The notes under the pieces were generated by a model. That model worked only from the letters and a program-made list of their open reading frames with translations. It did no database searches and was not told the origin of the DNA. Source: Phragmites australis (lineage: Eukaryota > Streptophyta > Magnoliopsida > Poales > Poaceae). Taken from it: a DNA stretch of 64,000 nt. The stretch is taken from the NCBI RefSeq assembly GCF_958298935.1, contig NC_084939.1, positions 2,743,501 to 2,807,500 of the forward strand. Direction: 5' to 3'. Of the stretch, positions 45,357 to 57,138 are shown piece by piece. Each line of letters begins with the position of its first letter. Position 1 is the stretch's first letter. The translations under genes were made by a program, and so were the position numbers.

Positions 45357-46360
45357 GTTGAGAGCAGCGTATTCTTTTGTTCAGTGGGGTTAATTTCATT
45401 TTATTCATGTCTTACAATTTTCTTTTGATTCATCTTGTTTTCTTTGGCAGGATCCAAGAACGATTATGTTTCATGTTGTAACCGATGCATTGAATTTTCC
45501 TGCAATGATGTTGTGGTTTCTAACAAACCCACCAACTCCAGCCACAATCCAAATCGAAAGCCTGGATAATTTGAAATGGTTGCCTGGTGACTTCAGTTCT
45601 AGATTTAAACAGAAGGGCATTCGAGATCTAAGATACACTTCTGCACTTAACCACTTGCGCTTTTATTTGCCAGAAGTATTCCCTTCTTTGAGCAAGGTTC
45701 TACTCTTGGACCATGATGTGGTAATCCAAAAAGACTTGAGTGGATTATGGGAGATAGATACGAAGGGTAAAGTAACTGGTGCTGTTGAGACATGCACTTC
45801 TGGCGACAGTTATTATCGATTGGATAGCCTTGTTGATTTTTCTAATCCAAGTATCTTCAACAAATTTGATGCAAAGGCTTGTGTATTTGCATTTGGAATG
45901 AACATATTTGACCTTAAGGAATGGCGGAAGCAGGGTCTGACTGCGACTTACCATAAATGGTTTCAGGCGGTAAGTGGAAAAGATCCTGCTTATTGAATTA
46001 TTTTGAATGCGCAACAGCTTTTTATTTCAAAGTATTTCTACACCATCTTGATAGATATTGTTTATCAGTACCTTGTATCTCTTAGATTTCCAATTTTCAG
46101 GGCAAAAGGCGAAGGTTATGGAAGGCAGGAAGCTTGCCACTGAGCCAGCTTGTCTTCTACAACCAAACAGTGCCTTTTGACCAGGGCTTGGCCATGAAAC
46201 AAGCATAGGAAGAGAGGAAATCGAGAGCGCCGCCGTCATACACTACAGCGGGAGACTCAAACCCTGGCTCGAGGTCTCCATTCCGAAATACAGAGACTAC
46301 TGGAACAGGTACCTTAACTACGATAACTCGTACCTGCAGCAGTGCAATATCCACAGATAG
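42067..46360 (+). CDS. Galacturonosyltransferase (GAUT, GT8) gene with two reading-frame breaks
   Basis: Exons are 42,067-42,202, 42,371-42,405, 42,513-42,557, 44,185-44,422, 44,525-44,882, 45,451-45,969 and 46,101-46,360. Residues about 16-42 form the single signal-anchor helix of a Golgi type II protein. The GT8 domain is well kept: HHCLAMRLTTEYF, FHVVTDALNFPAM, RYTSALNHLRFYLPEVFPSL, the metal-binding LDHDVV, GKVTGAVETC and FAFGMNIFDLKEW. GAUTs build pectin homogalacturonan, adding GalA from UDP-GalA. Two lesions are seen. Exon 4 is 238 nt where flanking phases need 239, so the frame is lost near 44,248. In the last exon about 16 nt are missing in the WHVLGLG motif (about 46,188), giving TAG at 46,206-46,208, while the rest (SIGREEIESAAVIHYSG to TAG 46,358) stays open in another frame. 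Either a recent pseudogene or an assembly error. Confidence 0.85.
42845..42859 (+). repeat. 15-base G run in GAUT intron 3
   Basis: Uninterrupted G homopolymer. Similar long runs lie at 7,366-7,381 (16) and 45,340-45,357 (18, after a GT repeat, in intron 5). Confidence 0.95.
43005..44139 (+). mobile_element. Small non-autonomous LTR retrotransposon in GAUT intron 3
   Basis: The 5' LTR is 43,005-43,274 (TGTTGGAATATG...AAAATCCTAACA). A primer-binding site TGGTACCAGAGCC starts at 43,277. The 3' LTR is truncated at its start (44,001-44,139, ...AAAATCTTAACA) and aligns with 43,135-43,274. Flanks CAACC (43,000-43,004) and CAACT (44,140-44,144) fit a 5-bp duplication with one change. The 726-bp interior has no gag or pol; it is GC-rich and holds a 27-bp tandem repeat (43,726-43,806). 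Confidence 0.82.
43726..43806 (+). repeat. 27-bp tandem repeat, three copies
   Basis: Unit CGGGTGGCCAGGTCACGTGG + AACTCGT, inside the small LTR element. All frames stay open across it because 27 is a multiple of three. Confidence 0.8.
45316..45357 (+). repeat. GT repeat followed by 18 G
   Basis: GTGGGTGTGGGTGTGTGTGT then a G run, in GAUT intron 5, about 95 bp before exon 6. Confidence 0.9.
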
Positions 46361-46499
46361 AAGCAATGAATGCGAGCCGACTGAGTGATTGGCGCAATGG
46401 CCCATGTATACGCAGTTATGCAGTACAGTATGTAGTAGGCTGATCTTATTCGTTTAATTGTTTTGTACATCTGTTCCTAGATGTCCTGATCTAAATTTA

Positions 46500-46673
46500 G
46501 GCCTTGTTTGGCAACTCTGATATCTATGTAGGATTTGAAGTTTGTAAGATAAAATAGAGTAATCTAAGTATTTATTTTTAGTCTAAAATAAAAATAAAAT
46601 ATCTTAATCAAAGTCTCTCAATTTATTCACATCTCTAGACTCAAGAATTTATGGAGCTAGGAATGATCAACCC
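46500..46673. mobile_element. Tourist-like MITE (copy 2)
   Basis: Flanked by TTA (46,497-46,499 and 46,674-46,676). The core AGTCTAAAATAAAAATAAAA and the AGAGATGTGAATAAATTGAG region (minus strand) match copy 1 at 5,620-5,840. It lies 140 bp past the GAUT stop, probably in or near the 3' UTR. Confidence 0.65.
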
Positions 46674-46676
46674 TTA

Positions 46677-47258
46677 GTCTAATGCATCTTTAGGCACTTA
46701 TTCAAAGTCTCTGCAAAAAGGAGCAAAAGGACATAATCGAATAAAAAGGGTTGTATTTTCACTAATAATACCGAAATTTTGAACGAGCTGTTAGGCTGCT
46801 GTCTGACATTGTCAATGGCGGTTTGTTCTCCTCTTTAGATTGAACCATTTGTTTTTACTTCGGTTTTTAAGGTTAGAATCATAATCAGAATCAGAAACAA
46901 ACACGACTATAATAGAATTTCAGAATGTGTAGCTGAAGATCAAATAATCACACACATTTCTTGTTTTTACAACACTTGCTCTGGATCATTCGTCATACAG
47001 ACTGATTTTTATTCTTCCAAGCTGGCATGACTTTCTATGCTAGAACCCAGTCAATCCGCAGCTTTCGCAGGACCTGTATGACTTATTCGGATTATCCGAT
47101 TGAGATGCCACGATCGGTCATCACAGCCGAGTTGTTTGAAGTGGAAGATTGACGAACTGTTCGACCTTGGGAGGTATGGGGGAGTTTCCACTTTGCGAAG
47201 AACAAAAACTATTTTGTTTGGTGTGTCCAGTTGCGGATGAGGACCGAAAGGGACGGTT
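46677..47258. other. Intergenic, no gene recognised
   Basis: AT-rich sequence between the Tourist MITE and the hAT-like MITE. Nothing recognised. Confidence 0.5.
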
Positions 47259-47266
47259 GGTAGCGA

Positions 47267-47427
47267 TAGGGGTGCAAATTGGTAAATATAAGTATATTCA
47301 CTGACACTTTTTAGTTCAATCAATAATACTATTTTTTCAAAAAAAATGTTTAATTTGAAGGAAGTAGTGTTATTGATTGAATTAAAGAGGTCAATAAATA
47401 CCCTTAGGTTAGTTAATTTGCACCCTA
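47267..47427. mobile_element. 161-bp hAT-like MITE with long inverted repeats
   Basis: Left arm TAGGGGTGCAAATTGGTAAA... pairs over about 65 bp with the right arm (...TTAATTTGCACCCTA); both arms carry AGTTCAATCAATAA or its complement. Flanking 8-mers GGTAGCGA and GGTAGTGA (47,259-47,266; 47,428-47,435) differ at one base. Almost the whole element could fold into one hairpin. It lies 300 bp past the PR-4 stop codon. Confidence 0.8.
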
Positions 47428-47734
47428 GGTAGTGACGTATGTGTACCGGGTTAACCCAAACTAGGGTCATCGTGTATACCAAAAAATTCGTCATGCACGA
47501 ACGGCTCCATTCTGATTGATGGGTAGGCAACTAGCAAATGGTACAAAAACAGGTTTTGCATTTTTAAAAGTGGAAGATCAGAAGTAAGATTTATCGAAAA
47601 CGCAATTTATTTTGATGTGGTTTTATTTAATTCAATTCAATAGCATCATTCAGGCCACACAGTTGCAGTCTTTTGGTCCATCTTATTCTATCGCACCGCA
47701 CATCAAGACTTATTATTACATACGGTTCATGAAC

Positions 47735-48399
47735 TCAGCAGCTCACGAACTGGTAGTCGACGTTGAGGTGGCCCATCTGGTAGCCGCGGCCGTCGGTGTC
47801 GATCTTCTTGAACACCGTCTCGAAGTCCAGGTCCAGCCCGCCGTTGCTGCACTGGTCCACAATCCTCGCCGTGATCGCCGCCCCTGTCCCACGGTTCGTC
47901 ACCTGAGTACAACCGATCAAAAGGTCACCGTCGACAGGTGGTTCACGCAACTTATAAGTGGACATCAGGGGCTCAAGTCCTCAAGCCTTTCCTTTCGATT
48001 TTTGAGTATCAAAAAGGAAGAAGAAAGTGAGGAGAAGAAGATAAGGATGAGAAAAAAAAGGTCCCTATTTTATAGCTTTGGATTGGTTACTGACTTAATT
48101 GCATTAAGAGAGGTAGGCAAGTATACCCGGATGCATTTGCCGCAAGCAGCTTGGCCCTTAGGCCCGGAGGGCCCGCAGAAGGCGGTCCAGCCGTACTTCT
48201 GGCGCCACGACAGTGGCTTGTTAGCGTCCCACGTGGCACAATAGGCGCTGACGCGGTTCAGATCCCAACCGTTTTGCGCCGGGTTGTAATAGTGGTACGT
48301 GGCCCGCACGTTGGACGCCTGCTGCGCCGCAGCCATAGCCACCATGGCGCAGAGAAGGGCAGCCACCGCGAGCACCCGTCCCCCGGTGATCGCCGCCAT
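47735..48399 (-). CDS. PR4: Barwin-domain pathogenesis-related protein PR-4, class II (2 exons)
   Basis: Minus-strand exons are 48,127-48,399 and 47,735-47,902, with donor CGG|GTATAC and acceptor CTCAG|GTGACG, phase 0, 146 residues. Residues 1-25 are a hydrophobic signal peptide ([17 protein letters not shown]), so the protein is secreted. The rest is a complete barwin domain: [78 protein letters not shown] and DYQFVSC at the end. Six cysteines (54, 75, 86, 89, 109, 146) match the family's three disulfides. The hevein/chitin-binding domain of class I PR-4 is absent. Relatives are wound- and pathogen-induced with RNase/antifungal activity. A decayed second copy lies at 62,120-62,463. Confidence 0.96.
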
Positions 48400-48760
48400 G
48401 GCTGTGGAGATTTGATCGAAGTCGCAAGAACATGCACATCAAGAGGTTATTTGAGATCGATGTGTGTTCATGGCAACGAAGAATAGAGAGAAGGATTAGG
48501 ATCTTGGCCAAGGTTTGCTCATGCAAACTGTGGCCATGAGCTTACCTTGTGAGCTCCTCCTAGTGGCTGATGCCAAATCGGTGTAGAATGCAGTGGATGA
48601 TGTCACGATCGATATCTATGAGAGGTGTTCTAGGTTTCCAGTGCAATGGAGATACGCAGCTATGGATGAGCCTTATATAGAGCTCCGGGTACCGGACAAC
48701 GTGGAATTTTCTTTCAAGTACATCAGAAGAATTCCAGGTACAAATTAAAGCTAGGCTCAC
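48400..48760 (-). promoter_or_regulatory. PR-4 promoter and 5' UTR
   Basis: Minus-strand TATATAAG at 48,679-48,672, about 275 bp before the ATG, is a good TATA box; transcription would start near 48,640. No W-box cluster was verified. Confidence 0.55.
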
Positions 48761-48825
48761 AACTCATAACTGCTAGCTAGTATTCCATCTTCATGGACGC
48801 AAGTGTCCTTTTCCTACGGTAAGAT

Positions 48826-49168
48826 CATCTTCAACAGAAACTCTAAAATTCATATCATATAACATTATTATAATATTATCTAACACTATTATAATATTTT
48901 CTATTTTTTCATCTTCAACAGACACCATATTTCCTACTTTTTATTACTCTCCTTCTCCTCCGGACCCACGTACATACTCAGTGCACAGTAATGAGACATG
49001 CTACAGTAGGTAGCAAATTTGCCGGCTCCTCCATCCCGACCGTATTACTGTAGCTGCGAAAAAGTTGATTTGGAACATTTGTTGAAGAGGGATATAGTAC
49101 GAAGGAAAAGATATTTTACTGTAACAGGAAGTAAAAAATATAGATACTATTTTGGTTGAAGTTGGCCT
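48826..49168. mobile_element. MITE-like element upstream of PR-4
   Basis: Left end AAGATCATCTTCAACAGAAA and right end TTTTGGTTGAAGTTGGCCT are loosely inverted. Sub-repeats TCATCTTCAACAGA (two copies) and CATTATTATAATATTAT-type units are internal. No target duplication fixed. Confidence 0.4.
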
Positions 49169-50639
49169 AAACAAGTAGGACCATCGCTTAAGAAACGTAA
49201 CAGGAGACACGCGTCATGGCTATCCCTTGAAGCTACCGGGCATCATGTTAGATTATCATTTCTTAACCACCACGTATGTCATCGTTATTCTAACGCTTAG
49301 AGATACACGTTTTAAACTTTTTGGGTCATTGAGTCAACACAAAACCCAAAAAAAAACTAAAAATTTACACCCACTAATTAAGTTAAGGAAAAAAATAAAT
49401 TAAGTGGTGACTCAAACCTACGTATTATGTATGTATCCTACCGGCGCTTCTACTCTCCCGACCGGAGACCGCGCGCCTGCCGCCACAGCTTCCCCGTCCA
49501 GTTCGCCGGCGTTCATGAAACCAGTCTCACCGGCCTGGCCTTATCCATCCAGTGCTCCCACCCTTGCCCTCCTGTCAAGCTGCCGAGTCGCCGCCACTGC
49601 GACCGTCGTTCTCTAGCTTGCGTGCGTCGGATGGCAACGGGACGCGCGCGAGCGACGTCTGCACGAGACGAGCTCATGTGTGGAGAAGCGTCAGGACAAG
49701 ACTCGATCGAGACGTACGTACGGTGCCATGGCCTGGAATTCCAGCACCTATGAAGTTTTCGTACGTACATATGCAGAAATTGAGGTGGCATGTCCGTTTG
49801 TCCGTTTATTCCTTAGAAATTTCGTAACTCGAGACTTTGTTTTTTATGGGGAGTATTCATTAGTCAAGGAAAATAGTACAGTGTACAATGTTCAACAAAG
49901 GGACCAAAGATAAATAACACAGAAAACCGGCATTGGACCAAACACCCCATAGGGCTACGAGAACAGTCATTGGAGCCGAGGTAGGGGTGGGCGATGTAGG
50001 AGTGAAATCGGGGCATATATTTTTTACTCGTCCACTCGACTGAAGGCTTACAAAAACAAATATGTGATGCAACAATGGTTCTCTGATACTATTTAATACT
50101 ATCCGTGTTATTACGAGAAAACCTATTGTGATTTGACTTAAAAGCATGATAATATATATGTAGATTGTCACACATCTATAAACATATAACATCGAATGAT
50201 CTTATTTTCACATCTCAGCGATCACTATCTCTATGCTCACTTTGATTACACCCATATACTATTTAACGTGCTATATGGGGATGCAAATAAAACAAAAAAA
50301 TTCTATCTATCCGACTAACCAAAAAGCTTACAGCACTATCCGCTTCGACTCCGACTCTAAGAAAAAAATATAAGATAGGATACATGATCAAGTAATAATT
50401 ATCTGATACAATCCGTATCTGACTCTGACTTAAAATAATGTGAGATAGGATACAGGATGAGCTATATCCGTTCGTATCTGATCCGATTACACCCTTAGGG
50501 CGGGGCAAAAGATCTGTTGAAAGCCTATAGGCTGAGGCAATACCCCGTTCTTAGCTGATTGCAGACCAACTATTGTTGCTCCGCATACCCCACTTGGATC
50601 CAGCGATGGTGAGAGCCACACCACCGTGTAGCCTTAATC
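49169..50639. other. Intergenic, no gene recognised
   Basis: A GC-richer patch (49,440-49,745) has overlapping open frames on both strands without recognisable domains. 50,278-50,499 carries TATCCG/CTGATC repeats ending CGATTACACCCTTA, resembling a hAT-type MITE end, but no duplication was found. Confidence 0.4.
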
Positions 50640-50771
50640 CACTTGTTCTTACTGTTACCCCTGTTGCCACCACTGCTGAAAGCTGAAGCACCGGACAGGA
50701 ACCTACTCCTATGCAGAGGCTCCTCAAATCTGAAAAACCAAATCCAGATCCAGATGAACTCTCCCTCAAAC
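50640..50771. repeat. Tandem-repeat unit, left of the copia element
   Basis: TTCTTACTGTTACCCC...GGAACCTACTCCTATGCAGAGG...CAAATCCAGATCC aligns with 58,057-58,165. It is part of an old repeat array split by the element at 50,772. Confidence 0.7.
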
Positions 50772-51512
50772 TTTTGGTGATATGCCCTAGAGGCGATCTC
50801 GTATGCAGATTGGATATGTGAATGAGATTTAATATGATTGAATATCCATTAGGGTTTAGAGTCATGATGGACTTTAATGTGATTAAAGGCCTATTAGCAT
50901 ACTCTATATAAGAGGAGGCAGGGACTGTAGGCGCATGAGTTGATTTCGCCACCAAAACCTTGGCCGCCACCTCTCCCTGAACTCCCTGTGAAACCCTAGT
51001 CGAGTGCACGATGCTAGCACACCAGCGCATGATGTTTCATCCTTATACGTGTGGATATCGTGTAGGCACTGTTGTGATTGCTACGATGTTGATCGGCGAC
51101 AAGGACACCAGGACGGGTTCAACTACTTCCTCATCGCGATTGAGGACGTGGTTGAGGCTCCCTTGTTCATGGTTGATGAGGTGGTCGACATGATTGACTA
51201 CTTCTTCTACGTGGTCATGAAGCTGATCGAGAAGTATGATCACCTGCTTGGAGTTGGTCAAGGACGTGAGAGACCTGCTCAAGGAACTGGTTGAGAGCGT
51301 GACCACCTACGCGGGGTTGGTCACAGATCTGATCGAGAAGTTGCTCGAGGAGTTTGACATACACAATGTTGGATCGGTCTACTCTAACTCTTCTTCTGCT
51401 ACACTACGTGACAAGTGGTAACAATCTATGATCTCCTACTTGTATGGTTTCCTGTGTGAATACGATAGAAATTTTTTGTTTTTAGGCTAACTAGCCAACC
51501 TGTTCCCCGATA
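50772..51512 (+). repeat. 5' LTR of the 7.1-kb copia element
   Basis: 741 bp. The initial TG has become TT relative to the 3' LTR. It contains CTATATAAGAGGAGGCAGGG, a probable TATA region. Confidence 0.88.
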
Positions 51513-53729
51513 GTAGTATCAGAGCCTACATGCGTAGTTTATTATTTGGATCGGTCACATATAGATGATATGTGGTAGTAAAAGATTGAGTCTTGATTGG
51601 TTCATGTGATGGATCGGTTGTTGCACGGGATGTTGTAATTGGGGTCGGATAAGGTGTGAGTCGATAGAACCATATGACTAGAAGAGTAGCTCGATCTCGC
51701 ACCTGGCCACGCGTGCGACTTGCCCCTACCGACTGGAATCACAATCAAGGCTAACATCGCGCACTACTGCATGGTTGGATGAGCAACAGATCGAGGTTGT
51801 GTGTGTTGTCGTCGCTTCTGGAAAACCTCACGTGATGATTAATATGATTGATATAGTGGAAATGAGACATTGTGAATGACTCAGAATCGGCTTGATACGA
51901 TCAAACCGATGAGATTTTCATAGCGATTTCATAGATACAATCTATGTATTTTCAAGAGGTTGCGCAGCGTATACTCGTAGATCATTATAATAACATGTCC
52001 ACGTCATGACATTAGAATTCGTTTCTACGCTTAACTCGTTTTTGCCTAGAATGTTGTGACTGGTATGGCCTTATTAGGTTTGTGATGCATGTGTGTAATT
52101 TTCATAGTCTGCGTATCATGGTTAATTGCAGCCAAAGGTTATCATGTTATTGTATAATAGCTTGTGTGCCGACTTGTGATGCTTCTTTTTCTCATATAAT
52201 TCATCTAGTACTGTTATGTATAATAGACTAGCACATTATCATGGAGACTTGGAGCATGATGACCTGGAGGACAGGACCATGGCGATGGAGATTACCATAT
52301 GAAGGGGTCATACTATGTCACAGTTAATATGATTACTTGTGATATTTATCTATATTCGTATCATACTATTCCTTCATGTTTTATATGCGGTGGATATTAT
52401 TACTATGATAGAATAGCTTTTCTCAAAAAAATTAAGAGTAATTGATACCCTTCCAATAGCTGCACCTATATAGGTTTTGATCATTATTTGGTAGATCTAC
52501 CAAAGCAGGGTGCCATCATTTATCTTAACCAGTTAGAGTGGATGTCAGATATCTACACATATGGTGTTGGTTTACTTAACAAGCTATCAAAACGGTTTTG
52601 GGCTTGAGGCATGGTGTTGGACACCGAGGCATTAGATACCACCCAACAAACAAGAGTTATATATGATATGATTAATAAAGTGTTGCTTACCTATATCACT
52701 AGGTTTTTAGCAATGATGTCAAAGCTCACTATAACTTAGTTGAATATGGATCTTGTCTCATTGTGTGGTGTTGGAGGGAAACAGTTTTAAAATATATAGT
52801 GAAAGTATCTTCTGATAAATTGTTTATTGAAGGATACACACAAACATAGTATTGAAGTGTTGCATTTTTTTTTTTAGATTTTGGAAGTAGTTCCTCTCAC
52901 AATTCTGGATTAAATTGTGATGATTGATATGAATTTGAATTGGGAATTGTTCTCACTCAATGATGCAAATGATGTGTTCTAGAGGTTCTTGTCCTGATGA
53001 AATAGCTCAAAGATGCTATCTTGTAACTCAAGAAATTTATGAGAAACACCATGATTACTCACTTTATGTCCATTGCCTCATATTGAATGTGACTTCAATA
53101 TGATTGAAGGGCATATTGCTTTGTAGAGAACCAAGCTTGGCTAAAAGATACTTGATCATGAAAGTATCGCTTGTGTACATGTTTAGAAAGTGGGGCATAG
53201 CACTTAAAGAGTCATAATCATATGATGATAGTTCAAAGGGAAACTGGGAATACTTGAAAGTTCTCGAGAAAAGGAAAGGAAGTATGACTTCTAGCCCTAG
53301 ATACCAATGATATAGACTTGAATCTTGCTATTTTCTCTTATAACTCTTAGGTTGTTGATACTAGAATCAAACTTGAGTTTTTGGCAAAATGTGAAGTTGA
53401 TATATGCATCGGCAATATAGCAAATGGTTGTTGTGTTGATCGATTGGTACTGTAGCTTCTTTTTTACACTCGGAGTTTTGAATGAAATAATTGTTATTCA
53501 GATCTTAACTTGACTATGACCATAAAATTTGCTTTAGAAGTAGAAGATTGTGGACAAATGTTATTTAGCTTTCTAGCAACTTGGTCCAGTCATGATCTGT
53601 TGGTGAATGAATTTTGAGGATATATGAGTCTATAACATTGATTGGCTCCAATTTTATTTGGCATTATTGCTTGTGTCATATGAATAAGAGATGCATGGAG
53701 AAGCCCCATAGAGATGGTTTTTAAGATTC

Positions 53730-56100
53730 ATTTGATTTTGAATCATTTGACATGTTTGAATCTTGTTTACTTGGCAAAATGACTAAGTTGGTTTTCACCG
53801 GTCTAGGAGAAAAGGTGAGTGAGTTATTAGTTCTTGTACATATAGATGTATGTAGGCTGAGGAGCTCTATAGCTAAAAGTGGTTCTCGGTACAAATCCGA
53901 ATCATTCAAAAAGTTCAAGGAGTTTCAGAATAAGGTACAAAATCATACAGACAAGATAATTACATTCCAACAATTGGATCGTGGAGATAAATACTTGAGT
54001 CATGATTCTATAGTCATCTAAAGTAATGTGGAATTGTTTTATAGTTGACTCCGCACGACATGCCTCCATGAAATGGGTGTCTAAACGGACGAACCATACT
54101 TTGTTGGACATTGTTCGGTGTATGATGAGCCAATTTGATCTTCCATTTTCTTTCTAGAATACGCTCTAGAATTATAGCTATCACGTTAAATAGGGTTCCA
54201 TATAAGTCTATGAAGGATATGCCATATGAGATGTAGGCCAGGAAGTGTCCCGTGTTGTCTTTCCTTAAGATATGGGGTTGTGAAGCCTATGTATAATGTT
54301 TGACATTCGATAAGCTCACTTCCAAATTAGATAAATGCTTCTTTGTGGAGTATCCTAGGGAAACCAAAGGATACTATTTTTATAACCATGGAGAAGGTAA
54401 AGTGTTTGTCACTGAAATGGTGTCTTTCTGGAGAAAGAGTTTCTCTCAAGGAAAGTTAGTGGGAGCACAGTGCAACTCGAATAGATTCGGGAATCATCAA
54501 AAAGCATTTTAGCTCCTATTGAACCACAACTGGATATGCAAAATGTTACATAACCTATTATGGAGACACCAGCCCCATGTCAATCAAAAAAAGGTCAGTC
54601 ATGCACCTGATATATTCACGGTTTATATTCCTTATCACGGTGCAATGTGATATATTATTGTTGGATAATAATGAGCCCAAGGACTATACAGAAGCAATGG
54701 TGAGGCCATACTTTGATAAATGGCTTGGAGCCATGAGATTCAAGTTATAATCCAAGAGAGAAAACCAAGTTTGGAACTTGGTCGATCCACCCAATGATAT
54801 AAAAAACTATTGAGTGTAATTGGGTTTTAAGAAAAACGGGTAGACATTGATGGAAATGCTCACGTCTGTATAGCACGATTGGTGGTGATAAGTTTCTTGG
54901 TAATTCAAAGTGTTGATTATGATGAAATATATTGCTTGTCGCAATGCTAAAGAATACCGGGATCATCCTAGCTATGATGTATATTATGATGTCAAAACGA
55001 CTTTTCTTAATAGAAACCTAAGTTGGGCATGTATGTGATATAGCCTGAAGGTTTTGATGATCCTAAACATACTAAGAAGCTATATGAAAGCTTCAAAAGT
55101 CCATCTATGGATTGAGGTGAGCATCTCAGAGTTGGATTTTCACTTTGATGAGGTGACCAAAAGAGTTTGACTCCATCGAGAGAGAGCAAGAACCTTGTGT
55201 TTACAACAAGGCTAGTGGGAGCCCATTTGTGTTTCCGATCTCATAAATACGTATGATATATTATTGATCGGGATGACAATCTAATGTATTAAGTTTCTCA
55301 AATCTTCATTGAGAAATGATTTCAAGATGAAGTTATGAGAAAGACAATATAAATAGGGCATAAAGATCTATATAGATAGATAAAAGGAGGCCAAAGTGTT
55401 GGCACTTGTGAGAATCAGTTTGTGGTAACACCTAATGAGCACGATATCCAAAATAAAATGCCCAGAAAAAGGCTAATGAGATTAAGCCGAAGAACGTACA
55501 TTGACAAGTTATTGAAATAGTTCAATATGAAGGATTCCAAGTAAGGTTTCTTGCTAATTTCATGTAGCGTCAGTCTTTGCGAGATTCAGCGTGTTGTGAC
55601 ACCTGATGAGTAGGAAAATCTTGATATCAATCACAAGTCTTGTTCATAGTCATCAGAAAAAATCATCCACTAGTACTGGATAAGAACGAGGATATGACCA
55701 TGGTTTTTGGAGGAAAGAAAAAGGTCATTGTAAATGGTTACATCGACACTAGATTTCAAACCAACAAAAGAGTCATGGTGTTGAATCTGGTTTTATATAA
55801 ATGATCGAACGATGAGCTATAAATATTCAATGCAAGAACCGTTGCCTACTCTACAACTAGCTGCTTTTGAAGATGTATTGGAGATTACATGGATTAGAAA
55901 ATTAGTTTCCGAGTTATGTGTGGTTTGCAATGTGTTCAGTCTGATGGATCTCTATTGTCGATAGCAGACCTATTGCTCGTGTACTGGGAGCATTGGCACC
56001 ACCATAATTTCGAGCATATACTTTGGCATGGATATATCATTCTGAATTGAATGGAGAAGTGATGCAAATACATGTTATGGGTATTGGATACCCATCAGAT
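53730..56100 (+). pseudogene. Copia pol remnant (integrase, reverse transcriptase, RNase H)
   Basis: The integrase start reads FESCLLGKMTKLVFTGLGEK and HIDVCRL (53,752 on), then KSESFKKFKEFQNKVQN. The integrase C-terminal part GCEAYV..DKLTSKLDKCFFVEYP and ETKGYYFYN lies at 54,280-54,400. The RT zone has KSIYGLRXASQSW and DILLIGMTI (about 55,080-55,280), the latter from the YVDDILLIGND box. RNase H has VYGGxxELVVNGYIDTRFQT-like residues (about 55,700-55,760). Stops and frameshifts are frequent. Confidence 0.85.
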
Positions 56101-57138
56101 TAGATCTGTTAGCTTGTCTTATCCTACAACATGAAAGAAGATGTACTATCAAGCAATAAGTATTGGATACCTATGTGACTAGCTCTAGTGCAAGTAGGAA
56201 AGTTTTGGTGATATGTTGTAAATGCGATCATGGGGATGATTGTATCACTTCTATGTTTGTGTTGTCTCGAGTAATTTATTATTCTGTTCCTTGAATGATC
56301 ATTATAGACATTGATCAATAAGTACGTGACTTGTTCATGAGACTGATTGTTTGATTTCATTCTAAAATGGTTCTTGGTTTCATATCATCATGTGGAACAA
56401 TGATGATTCACAAACCATCACATGTATTAATTGATGATCATGTTTCATGGATCATAGATATGGAGATATCAAGTCAATAATGTGGGCACATGTTAGCGAA
56501 CATGGTGTTAGATAGACCCACCTCGAGACACTGCTGGGATAGTTATATGAAGTGCCATCAGTTGTGGTCTGAAAGGTGTACATGCAGAATCATTTCACCT
56601 GAGATCGTCATCGATTCTAGAATGTGTAGTAACACAATTAGGTGCTTCCAAACGCCACTCTGTAACTAGGTAGTTATAAATGTTGCTTTCGAGTATGTTA
56701 TGAAACATGTCGTAGGATGTGAGCGATCAAGATAGAATTTGCCCCTGCTAGATAACGTGAGAGATATCTCTAGGGCCATCGAGGTAGTTAGATTGAGAAA
56801 GTATATGACCATGCCAATATGATTAAAAAGTTAATCATGATGAATTCACTACTTGATAGAGTGACTGGTCGAGCTATCATAAGGGTGGCACAAATCTTGT
56901 CTTGAGCTTGACTGGTATCGTGTGGTAAAGGTATTGATGCATGAGTATATCAAGGTTCGACCAGTATTATCTTTGTGTGCATTTAGAAGATAACATGTTC
57001 TGCTAGGTACCGCTATTGACTTGCAATTCGAAAATAATTTTTAGGTAGCGACCGTTTACACATGAACCTAACGGGTCATACACTTAAAGTGATTGAATTT
57101 AAAACTTACATGAATCAACTCTAGTGCAAGTGGGAGAT

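Noticed and set aside
49427..49827. Small gene in the GC-richer patch upstream of the 7.1-kb copia element
   Set aside because: Several frames open at once, none with recognisable motifs.
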